A stretch of DNA of 36,060 bases from Branchiostoma floridae. Its lineage: Eukaryota; Chordata; Leptocardii; Amphioxiformes; Branchiostomatidae. Of the stretch, positions 10,701 through 22,700 are shown one piece after another. Location of the stretch: the NCBI RefSeq assembly GCF_000003815.2, contig NC_049986.1, positions 3,516,561 through 3,552,620 of the forward strand, written 5' to 3'. Below the pieces are notes generated by a model, which was not told the DNA's origin, did no database searches, and saw nothing but the letters and a program-made list of their open reading frames with translations. How positions within the stretch are numbered: position 1 is the first letter of the stretch; the number at the start of each line of letters is the position of its first letter. The position numbers were made by a program, and so were the translations under genes.

Positions 10701-13700
10701 TGCGGTGTGTGATGGAGCAAATCGTTCTGTATGGAGTTGGTGATTCACTACAAGTCACCCGGGTGGAGGCCTGGCGAACCTCTGTTTCGTATCAGCCCAA
10801 ATCATGTCAATAATTGCAGATTCCTCGGCAGGTGGACATCAACGGTAGAACAGAACAGAACGAAACAGAACAAAACAAATTCACATACCTGTCCACCATG
10901 TACGAATAGCCAAGATCCACCCACCAACAGGGATTCGCCTTTTCAGGGAGAGTGTGTGTACAGCAGCCATCGCAGTAATTTGTATCAGTGTTCCCGTCCA
11001 CAGCAAGATCGGCAACCCCCTTTTTATAGGTGCTTGTTTGGAACGCAGTCTTCCCCAGGGCAACGTTGACATCTGTCCAAGGCAAGAGAAATATTCGTTG
11101 AACATACAATTTGGTATATTTACATTTCATGCTCTACAGGCCTTATTAAGAAAACTAGCATACCTGTCGTTTAATATCTTCTTAAGATGTGCCTACTGAA
11201 ATAAAATCAAATGAGGCCACCGCGAGTAAATCTTATTCCGATAACGTGCACCGGACATATAGGATAAATCCCCACTGCCCGTATGGCCTTAAGAAGCTAT
11301 GGGACTACCCTTACCTTCTGTCTGTCCATATATATGTATTTGCAAAATGCGTTACCAACTTAAGCCCAATGCCTAGTGCAAAGAAATTCCGAATATGGGA
11401 AAATATGCCATGTGGTACTTGTAGTTGTAGTTGTAGTAGTGACATAATATCGGGTATGAGCGTTGCTGCAGAAGTTATGCCCTACGAAAAGTCACTTTGC
11501 ATTAACATCCTTATTTCATCGTATCCAGGTGTAAAAAAAACTTCGGTATTTTCCATGCTACTAACCAAATCACAATCCTGAAATCCCCCATATTTGCTGC
11601 GATTACGTAGATATGAAATGTGAGTTTTTAAGAATCCTAACCAAATTCGAAAGCTGTATTTTCAAATCAACAATTGTATGGTATCATTTCGGTGTCAAAA
11701 TGTCATATTGACACACGTGGAACTAATGGGTATTTTGTCGTATAATGTGATGAAGCCCTACTGTGGTTTAGGACTCCTTTAAACAACGTTTTAATTTCCG
11801 TGTCACCTTTAATACCGCAGAATGGTATGTCACACCGCTCCCATCTCGTTCTGCGAGCCGTTGTGAAGCACCAAACCTCGTGCCAGTGAGAAGGATTCCG
11901 GCAGTAGTTCTCCGTGAAGTCGGCTGACGGATACTTCCTTGCGGTGTAATCGTGTTTGTGAGGCCTCTGACTGTCCCAGTGCTGACACTCCAAGCCCGAT
12001 TCGGTCACAGAGACAGTCCCACGGTAGGTCGACCCATCTCCCAGCTGGCAATCTCATGGTTGATGGGATTTAAAAAGACAAATTTCAATACATGCTGTCT
12101 GGATTTTCCAGTGATGTGTAACCATTTTTTTTTTGTATTTGCTTGAAGACAGACGAGGAAAATGTGGCACTGTACTCAGGTTAGTAACTTAGCTTCATGC
12201 AAAGGTCATGCACCCCTGTTTAAGGCCTTAAACCAGGGTCCATCCCTGACAATGTATTACATGCAACCCTATTTAAGGCCTTAGACCAGGGTCCTTCCTT
12301 GACAATGTGTAATACATGCAGCCCTGTTTAAGGCCTTACACCAGGGGCATTACCGGCATTTACCCGTATTTACCAAAATTTACCGGGTAAATATGCGCTA
12401 GATGTCGGTAATTATTGAATATCAAATTTACCAGGTATTTACACACCAATGGTAAGCTTGGTAAATCCTATATTTCATGCAGAGTAGGATACACGTAACG
12501 CCCTATCGTCTTTGCCGCTAACGCTAGGCGTTATACACCATCGATATCTTGTACAACATACATATCTTATAAGTATCTGGGACAATGTCGTGCACGTTCT
12601 TACCACTTGTGCAACAAACGAAGCACGCAGGCAAAACGTGCAGACCACGTCCTCACACTTTGCACAACCGTGTGTTGACGTACACCCTCTAATCTCTTCT
12701 CTTGTCAGTCCTTTCCCACGTTTTCAAGAAGAAACGTGGCGGGCGCGTCCTGCCTCGAAAAACGCAGGGAAAAACCACGTAAATCTAAGGGCACAACCCA
12801 CCGTATTTGTTATTTGTCCGTACTTTCTTTAGGAAGGCAACGTCCGCAGCGTTCTTCTGAAAACGGGGAAATGAAACGGCAAGAGCAGGGAGGAAGTACG
12901 TCTCAACGCGCGTCACTCGCACAATTGCACAAGGTTTACATATATGTGGTCTCCACGCCACGCCTGGCCGTGAGTGGTTGCGTGAATCGTTCGCTACGCA
13001 AGTGATGATTATAAGTGAGTTGAACGTACGATCTCTGGGCGATTGCTACGTTACCGTATGCAGAACACACTTGCACGTACTGCTTTCGTACGGTTTCCCT
13101 TCTCACTCGCATTGGCTGTACAGGACACGCGCGTTGCCCGTACTGGCTCGTACGGGGAGTAAATCCGCAGCCCGAATGCGGAGTAAGTTTTGCATGCACG
13201 TAAAGTGCTAAAGCTAAGGGCACAACCCACCGTACGTACAATTTGTCCGTACGTGTTTTTGGGAGGCCACGTCCACCACGTATTTCTGAAAACGTGGGGA
13301 TTTACTGGCAAGAGTAGGAAGGGAGTACGTCAACGCACTTCACAAAATGTTTTGCCTGCATGTAAAAGTTGTACGGCGTGTCTGCATGCTCCAAAATCCT
13401 TCGGATTTCCTACGAGTTCGTGCGGAGGCGCGCGGTACTACTTACGGATCCCAAAAGATTGCCCACGTAGACAGCACGTATTTGCACGTACGGTGGGTTG
13501 CGCCCTTAGCTTAAGGCGTGTCTGCGTGCTCCCAAATCCGTAGGATTTCGTACGGAGGCGATACTTGCCCACGTATTTGCACGTAAGGCAGGTTGTGCCC
13601 TAGGTTTTAAGTAATATCTTCTTGACTTACCTGTGGTTGTCAGAGGTGCGATTGTTGTCAGTAAGATCTCGGTGTTTCCACGATGGGTGTCTGTCACTGA

Positions 13701-16700
13701 TCCTGTCGGCTGCCATCCCGAAAGAGGGGAAAAGGAGGTTGAGCTGACGACGACCGAGGTGGTCTTCTTGTAGAGAGGTGTCCTCCACGAAGTGCTAGAG
13801 TTCTGCTGGCCACTCGTGCTCATTAATTTTTCAAATTGACCCTATAAACAGGTGCATTTCAAAGATAGAATTGATTATTTTTATTTCACAGCTAATATAT
13901 CTTCTCACCTTCCTGTATCAGAGAGTAATGAAACTGCATAATCATTTAGAAATGCTTCCAGACAAATATACAAAAAAGTTACTACTTTTCTTACGTTTAA
14001 AAGTGCCCCGAAAATTCTATCTCATAAACCACCCTACCCCCTTATAGTAGTCTCATATTGTCAGTTATACTATTATCATTTGAGTATGTGCTACTTTTCT
14101 TGTAAATTTTTTTACTATCATACATTTTGTTTAATAAAGAGGATGAGAGTACAGTATAAGCTGTCTACAGTTTTCCCCTCATCCTGCACCTTTAATTATT
14201 ACCTGCATGTATGCAGGTATGGTTTTCACGGGCGTGGGAAAATTTGGAAGCTGGGGATTTAGGGCGCTGTATCTCGAGAACAGATGGTGCGAGCACGACG
14301 ATTTTTAGTACGTGGGTTGGGGGTGGTGGCCTGACACTCAGGTTTGATTTTGGGCCTCCTGGCATTTGAACTTGACATTGCAGGTGGCATTTTTGGTGTT
14401 TTGGGGGCACTTTTGGCGCTGTGTGTCCGGAACGATACGCGCGATTGCAACGATTTTTGGTGCATGGGTGGGGGGTTGTTGCCTGTTGCCTATGATTGAC
14501 TTTGGGCCTTGCCGTGTTTGAACTTGACCCGGCAGGTCGAATTTTGTGTCCGGGAGGGGGTATTGCCGGAGTTATATCTTCTGAACGGTTGGTGCTGGCG
14601 CAATGATATTTGACACATGTGTCGGCGATGGGTGAATAATTCTCAATTTGGATTTTGGCGCCCTTGGTGCTTGAACTTGACATTTTAGGTTACCTTTTGT
14701 GCGGGCACGGGGCGTGCGCTGTATCTCCGGAACGCAAGGTGCCATTGTGTTGCTATTTGGTACGTAAGTTGTTGGTGGTGTCTTGTTGGTGAGGTTTGAT
14801 TTTGGGCCTCCTAGTGCTTGAACTTGATACTGTATAAGTTGACCCTGTTTGGTGTGGTTGGGGCATCCCCCCAATATCTGCTTGGTTGCTGACGGTTGGG
14901 TTGGGTAGAACCATCATCTGTTTTGGTTGATTGAGAGGTCTTTAAGTTTACACCTAGAACCATCATCTGGCCTGGGCCACCTTCAATGTATCAGGTTACT
15001 TTGTATCAACAGTGTCTGACCTGCCAGATGATATGCTTAGTCTAGTATCTGTTGCTGTATTTGTTAGGTACAGGTTTGAGTTTGCTTCTTAGTCCGAGTT
15101 TGTGGTGTTTTGAGAGCTGTGTAGTACTGGGTTTAATGTTCTGGTACAAGTTCCTTTACCCTGTTTGGCAATCAGCAGAAGATACAACTTTCTGAAGTGG
15201 AGGAGAAATGTATAGAGCTTGAGTGTAAGACAAAGGTATGTGTATGATTTTTCCTGTTTCTTGTTGTTTCTTTGGGGATGCCATTTCCTTATTGTATGCA
15301 GGTAATTTGTAGTTTGGGGCTAGTCATATTTGCTTGATTTTTGGGCCTGCTTAATCTATAGTACGGAAAGGTTAAGTGGTAGAGGCTTTGTTTTGTTTTA
15401 AATTTGGTATCGTTTGTTGCATTTTGTCACTGCAAAAATATGATGAAATTGTTTCCTCCTCTAAGCAGCTGCTCATTGATTTGGGGGGATGTTTGCTGGG
15501 TGTTCACTCTGACTACGACAGCTTTCTGAACTTTTTAAAGTTGCCAGGAGCTTGCCATTTATGAATGGGATTGACAAGGACATTTTGAGTAGTAAATTCT
15601 GCTGTAAAATTTGGCTTAGGTACTTCAGGAGATTTAGGTTTTAGTTGGACGGATTGAACAAAATATCATACCACCCTAATGCTGCTGGATGGGGCCTACC
15701 ACTATTCATATTGTCTATGGAACTACTGTAAAAATATAATTTTTCAAATTATGCAAATAACCTTCCAGTGTCAAGTGATATAACACTCCAGAAATAAATC
15801 TTTAATGAATATCATTGGTACAATAAGGAGATTTAGCAGCTGCATTAGGTCAGTACATTGAAATAGGAAGATATCAGTACTGAATATATCATATGTGACA
15901 GAACAACTACATGGGCCATCTGACTCTGAGACCAAAAAAGGTAGGAAAAGTCGTCTCAATAACTTTAAGGTACTGTGGTTGGTTACATGCTTAAGAAATC
16001 CAAAATGATTAATGTTCATCCATGCCCAAACTTACACATTCTGAAAATGGTATTTCAGACTTTTGCATGGTGCACAACCAACACGGTAAAAATACGCAAC
16101 CAGGGACGAAAAGGAAAAAAAATACACAATAGGTCTACAGACACCTAATACATTTCATGCAGGCCTGAGGTCTACGAACTCTTGTTTTCTGTATTGTTTT
16201 TATGTATTTTGTTGTTCAAATAAATAAATAAACGAACGATGCTTCCTAATAACGTTAAACTTGTCTCTGACGTGGAAAAATAACGTCGTTTTTTTTCTGT
16301 AAAAACATATTATGAAGACCAAGACTTACCCTCCCTCGGGGTACGAAACCGGTTATGAGGATCACACCCGTGACAGACATCACCAGTATCAGGAGGCCGG
16401 AACCCAACAAAAGCCAGAACATCTTACTGACTTTTATCTGGTTCCACATCTCCATAGCACGGTCTGAGATGTAATAGAAAACATGAAGATATCACTGTTT
16501 GTAAAGCATATAGCTGGAAGACTTCTAGCTACCTAAAAGGAGAATGAAGATGTTACTATATATATATATATGCGAGCATCGTTGTATTTTCTTTCACTAC
16601 CACAGATAATCTTTATTGAGAAGTTATGATAAGGGGCAAGCAAATTGTCGCAGGTTTCTGAAAACACTAGGTTAAGAAGGTATTAAAAAACTGCCGCAGA

Positions 16701-19700
16701 CCAATCAGATGATCATGACCCGCTCCATGTTGGTTATGACGGCGTAACACATTCCGGCCAGCCCGGTGTGTATAGCTCTTTCTGATTGGTCAGAACGAAT
16801 CGACACCGACCGATGTAAATGCAAATCAGAAAGTAAGGGATAGGCAGGCATTGGCCAATGAAAAAGAGTGAAACATATGCCAGAGCAGAGAGAATAAGCA
16901 CAGACTGCAAGGGGGTGGGGAGGTGGGGTGATGACTCCTTCTCTTAACAATGATAGTGACTTTTTGTTCTAAAAAAGCCAAAGACTGCAATGTTTCGAAT
17001 ATTTTCTGTGGAAATGTTGGTTTCAAAATGAATCTCCTTACAAATGTATGTAGCAAAAAACAAATGTGAATTTTCAGAAATTCGACAACGGAATCCACAC
17101 GGATTCCAAGGAATCTATGCGTCATGCATGAGTTTGAAAGTTTGGGTAGACTGGCTATATGATAAAATGTTAATGACCCGACTGATCCTCTGTGTATATG
17201 GTGTCATAACGCCTGGTCCTGTGCTATAATAACCTCATAAAACCACTTCGTTCGCTTAGTTCATTATGTGGTTTTATTCAGTAGTTATTGCAAAGGCCCA
17301 AGCGTTATGACGCCATATACACCTCGGGGCGGGTCATTAACCCTTAATCAAAATGTAATGAGTTGTTTTTACGACGTAAATTACATATACGAAGACTTGT
17401 ACTGATCTTTAAATATAATAACAAGACCTAGTGGTTAGACTGTACCCACTTTAGAGTAATGAGTTAGTTGGCTGATTACCGCAGAATACACTTTTGTAAA
17501 TCCTTGGAATTTGAAAAGCAAAACCAATGGCAGTGAAAAGGATCATATCAGATATATCTCTGTCGTGTGGGTGATACTGCAAAACTAAAGTTCCTCGACC
17601 ACAATAATCTTCGCCAAATGATGTTATCCTTTACAATTGACGTATTCTAAAGGTTTCTTTTATTTTGCATATAAGATTCTTATTTGCATGAATCATATCA
17701 CTTAATAATACTGTCATCCAAATGAATTTTAGAAAACAAATTATTATCATACTTTCTCATCAACTATTGAAATACTACCCTTATTTGCAGATTTGTTATA
17801 TTTTGCGGTGATATATCAACTTACAATAGCTTCTCTTGAGTAGGGCGTTTTGTGAATAATTAAAACCTTTACAATTTCCAATTTGTTTGAGCTTATTCTT
17901 AGCCAGTAGCTACATATGGCCAAACAAAAGCAACAAAACCCTGATGCCAAATTCTACCGCTGAGATAACTGATACATTTTGACTACAATATATTACAACA
18001 CTTCTATGTTTCCAGCAAGAAAGACTTTGTAGTTCATTTTGCTTAGTTCAAAGCCTCTTTTGCTGGTGCAAAATGTAGATATCGAATTTGGACGTTAAAA
18101 CCTTAGCTTTAACAGCTACGTTCATTTCTTAGTTATTCTTACTCTTTTGACTTTCCAGCCTTGGCCGGGGCATTTTTTTTTGTCTTCGTCATTCTCGAAG
18201 TCAGCGTTTTCGTTCTCGTTTATTTTCTTCTTAACATCACCTTTTGTGCATTTTTCCTCTTCGTCGTCTTCCTCGTCCTTTTCTTCCTTCTCCATGGCCG
18301 GATGGCGAGAAGGGACGTCATTAGGTGCTGCAGGGTTTAATGCAGGAATTCATAATCATATTTCAGACGTCATACTCTAAATATAAGTCTTTATAGTTAT
18401 GGTTAGATTGTTTGCACATGCCTTCCATGGACGGTTCTGTGTTTTTAATGTCATTCTCCCTCTACATGTATTAGCAAGAAATAGCAACCCGTACCAATGT
18501 TAAGGAAAATACCATGACCATTTCTGATCGAGATATTAATTGAAATGATAATTGTCATATCTGCATCTAATGGTAAATCCAGAAAAATAGTATGTGAACA
18601 AATGCCAATAAAATGACTAAAGTACGCGAATGATTTCAATATTTTACTTGCTTCCAATCGGTAATATATGTATTCCAATTGTTATTGGGTGGGCCGACTA
18701 CTCACTCTTTGCAGCCAGGAGCTGAATTGCGAGGAGCTTACAATAGGCGGGGCTAAATCGCGTCGAACACAATACCACTGTGCCACGCGGTCTTAAATAA
18801 TGGCCGGATCCTCTTTAAAATAGTCCTAACAGTATCTAATGTTTTGTATATCCCGCCCTATAAACTATGCCTTACCAGACTAATTTTAAAGCTTATGCAT
18901 AGAAAAATGCAAAAATGAGTTTAAATCTACATAGAATTCTTGCTCATACGACCTCTCCTCTGCAAAGTGAGCTCAAATTGATATCCCTCATGCATTTTCC
19001 GTAATTGTAGGAGGCTGACATATTTGCATGGGTCATATATTTTCTTACTCGAACCGCAAGCGGTCACATTTTTAAGCCTTGGTTAGGCTAAGGTCATATT
19101 TCGAAACTGGGGCCCGGTCGGGATGTTTTATGAAATAACAAATTAAAATGCATACCTAGAAATGTATACAAAAGAAATGTATACAAATCATTCCTATGAT
19201 TCTTATTTTGTGTCTTTTATACCATTCTTTTCGCTCCCCAAAGCTGCCCGGTCGGGCCCCGGTTTGGAAATATGTCCTAAGCCTTACACATAGCAGAATT
19301 TGGCTCCCGAACATGAGCCGACCCTTAGCCGACCCAGGTCGGCAAAAGTTGAGAAGCAGTCTGACCAGTCTTAGGCCACGCCTATCTTTTGGCACCGAAC
19401 ATGTTCCGAACATGTCGTTACCATCTCCCGACCAGTAAATGACTTACTCCCGACTGAGCCCCGAATGATATCTAACCTACTCCCAACCATCCCGACCTCT
19501 AGCCGCAGACTGCCGAATCTCTCCTGATTGATCCCCAACCGATTGCTGACCCTCCCACGAACTGAAGTGGACATACGTAATCAGCGATTGCAATCGCTCG
19601 CTTCCCAGATTCTAGTTTAACGATCGCAAATACTTAATCAATCTGTCGGGTTATATAACAATGGGATCCTGATATACTGCTAGGATGCTGACGAAGCTTA

Positions 19701-22700
19701 GGTAGTCAGATAACAGATTATACATGGACTCATATTTAGCTTCTAACAACGGTAAAAGCGTTTTTTATTCTTGTTGAACCGGTCCGAAAAATGGATTTGA
19801 AGAAAAACGAAATCAGAGGAACGTCTTTTGGACTTATTAGAAATACACAGTGGTTAATAAAAAAGGTTTTGGTGCTTACAGGTCCTAGAATGTCACCAGC
19901 GAAGTAGAGCTTTTTCCCGGTGCGTAGCACCGGGTCTTGTGCCGAGAGAAGCGGTTCGTTCGATTGTTCGACCCTTCCTTCGTCCCTTCGACCGTTGAAC
20001 GGTTCCTTCGTCTCTTCGACCGTTCAACGGTTCAACCCTTCTCTTCTTATACCCTTTCTGTACACTGTATTACGCAATCAGCTTGTGTGGCCGAGCGGTG
20101 GGTTCGAACCCCACTTGTAACATTTTTTTTCTTTGTTAGACAAATCTCACGTGATGTTTTTTTAATAGAAGACAGACCAATTCGGTAATTCGATGTTTAA
20201 AAACTCTTTTTTCATGTGATTTTGTTTAACATCCAGGCTTTTTCCAAAATACGCACCGGGCAGCTTTTTTCAGAAGCTTTCTTGTTTGTCATCTCTACCA
20301 ACTATCTACAGACAATTGTACGTAGTTAATTGTTTACACAAAAACAGGATTTTAAGACGACAGTGGGAGTCAAATGCCCCAACAAACAGACTTTCTTAAA
20401 GTGAAATTGAAAGATTTAGGTTTAGTGTCGCCCATTTCAAGTTTTCACATAGATTTAGGTTAAGGTCCAGGTCTAGACCAGGACCTGATCCTCCGGACCT
20501 TTACTTTATCTGTAACTAAATTTTCCGTGCCACGCCTATAGTAGTAACCTTCAACTCCAAGCAGATCTATCAGGGGCAAAGCAAACAGTCTTACCTGTGG
20601 ATATGGATCCACCCTGCTCCTTTCGCCTGGACATTGCTATACTGACCTGACTGCAGTCAGACCAACAGTACACCCACCAGGTAAAACAACGAGCTCAACG
20701 AGACAATTAGCCTATCAAGGAATTAATATGAATGATATTTTCACACATGATGGTAAACTGCATGGCTGTTGATATACCGATCAATAATCCACGCCCCCTG
20801 TTTGATTTCTAACATCTCCGTTGAATCAGGGCTCGTTTGATTGACAGGAAGGCCGAGGCCGCCAGACTGTATGATCAATGCGAGCTGAATTCGGTTTAGC
20901 TTTTATGCCCTGAGACCGTCTCAGAGAGGTCTGGAGAAAACCATAATGCCTTTTTTTTAATGTATTCATTCACCGATTTCAATTATTTGAGGAGTGTAGG
21001 ATATAGTCGATATAGTGAGTTATCATGCTGAATCCCTTTTTTATTCATAGATTAATCACTTTTTCTAAAAAGACCGCGGTACCGCCATTTCTTGGCCCGA
21101 GTACAAAATCATTAGGCTTGTTACAATCAAATAACAGGACGTGTAGCACAAACAATACATAACGTACAGTGTCTGAAATACAAATACATTATTACCTCCA
21201 TGAAATATGAATTTCTATCACTGGCCTTTTTTGTGTGTCTATATGTGTGTCAACAAGATAACTAAAAATGGCTGGATGGGTTAGTTCATACTGGGTGTGT
21301 TATCACCCGATACATAAAGGATTCATGGTCCTAAGCCTGGAATCCTGGCAAAGGATTCATGCTAAGTACCAATGTAAAGGAATCCTTTAGTCCTTTAAAG
21401 GATTACTTTTATATGCTCGGAGCATAAATCGTGAATTTACGTGGGTCCAGCCAGAGGACCGAAAGTGAAATTATATGGTCTTCGATGGAAATTTCCGGAG
21501 CAAGTTTTTGTTGGCAGTTACAACTAACTTCTCATCACGGTGGTACGGTTGCTATGCTTTTGTCCGCGTTGTCAGGGGAATTTGCCCCGCCCTGTGTACA
21601 CACTGATACACATTGCTAAATATTTCTCAAAATAACGCAGGTATGGTGGTCATGTCAAGAAACAGCAAAAATTACTTACAGAGAGGATACGTTGACTTTG
21701 ATATAGGCCAAAATATTAAGCTTGTGCAATATTCGGACAGTGCACTTGGCTAAACGAATTTGTTTGGGACTTATAATGAGTTGTGCCGTCAAAGCAGACA
21801 AGATAAACCAGGTGCAAATGAGTGTGAAATACTTCTATTGTATTCGCTGAGCGACCCAAGCCAGATATTAAAATATATATAAATTGCCCGCGATTTTTGA
21901 CTGAAAGAATTCGGCAGGAAATTTTCTTATTCAATCCTCGGAAACGAGATTCAGAAGCTACTGTAGTTTTCAAGTTTCTTTAATATTGGCACCCCCGTCC
22001 AGCTTGTACAGTCGTAGGACATTATGTAATCTTCCGCCTAACCTATAAACGTTTGGAGAATCTCAGGAAATTCACGAAAACTTTGTGTCGGCACGAGGAA
22101 TTGCAACATAATCGATGGCTTCACAGGCCGGGAGAATTTGTACAGATAGATACGTTGCAAAATGTTTAAATAACACACGTCTGGGCCGTACCTGTTGGGA
22201 TTAGAAATACATGCATGTCGGTAAAATAGGTAACAGGTCAAACCGCCCCATGCCCAACTCGCCCTGTGGAAAATGGCGTCGGTTGTAAGACAAAGGATCC
22301 CGGTCTGCTGTCTTACAACAACAGCACTCTCTTTAACCCCTCCTTCACCAACTTTGATTTACTTCTGTGTGGTTTAGTAAAATTCAAATCTTTTCTGTAA
22401 TGTACCATTTTCAAAGGACTCCAGAAGTTGACCACGTGATACGAAGGAGGTTCAAAAATCCTTGATGATACATTCGGCACATTTATGCAAACACTCATCC
22501 AAAAGATGACAGGGACCTAGAGTTATGTTTGTTTGTTTGTTTGTTTGCTTGTTTTATTAGGATCTCCATTAATGATATGTTATGCCTAATGGAGATCCTA
22601 ATAAAATAAACAAATGTGAGCTGTAGACTATAGCTTCTGACCCTGACGTTCGGGATTTTGATTTATGTATTATTGAAAACTAGGCTTGCTGGGTTCGAAT

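Larger units (their letters stand above)
13842..16329. other. Intron between TM and stalk exons
   Basis: No receptor exon is seen here. It contains the 155-bp tandem array, a doubtful plus-strand coiled-coil-like frame near 15179-15235, an open frame around 15435-15564 (plus), and an AAATAAATAAATAAA-tailed segment near 16100-16240 that looks like the 3' end of a LINE. Confidence 0.5.
16464..20594. other. Large intron between exons 2 and 3
   Basis: Mostly AT-rich unique-looking sequence, with the TTAA-flanked MITE at 17174-17336, an acidic/basic small frame at 18122-18295, an inverted repeat at 19074-19283, a CCGACC-rich stretch up to 19560, TTCGACC-type pyrimidine repeats at 19955-20040 and a truncated tRNA-like relic near 20081-20121. 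No exon with matching phase was found. Confidence 0.6.

Noticed and set aside
12512-13823. Several overlapping frames of 77-117 codons on both strands
   Set aside because: All but the real stalk exon (13631-13841) come from nested inverted repeats rich in ACGT; they overlap each other on both strands.
14192-14683. 163-codon minus-strand frame rich in Pro, Ser and Lys
   Set aside because: It follows the 155-bp tandem repeat exactly and its peptide is repetitive in the same period; no splice or start support.
15376-15564. Plus-strand frame ending VHSDYDSFLNFLKLPGACHL
   Set aside because: Partly protein-like, but starts with GTG, lacks a usable acceptor and has no partner exon with matching phase.
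18147-18380. Ser/Phe-rich plus-strand frame
   Set aside because: Complement of a purine-rich tract; neither strand shows a recognised family.
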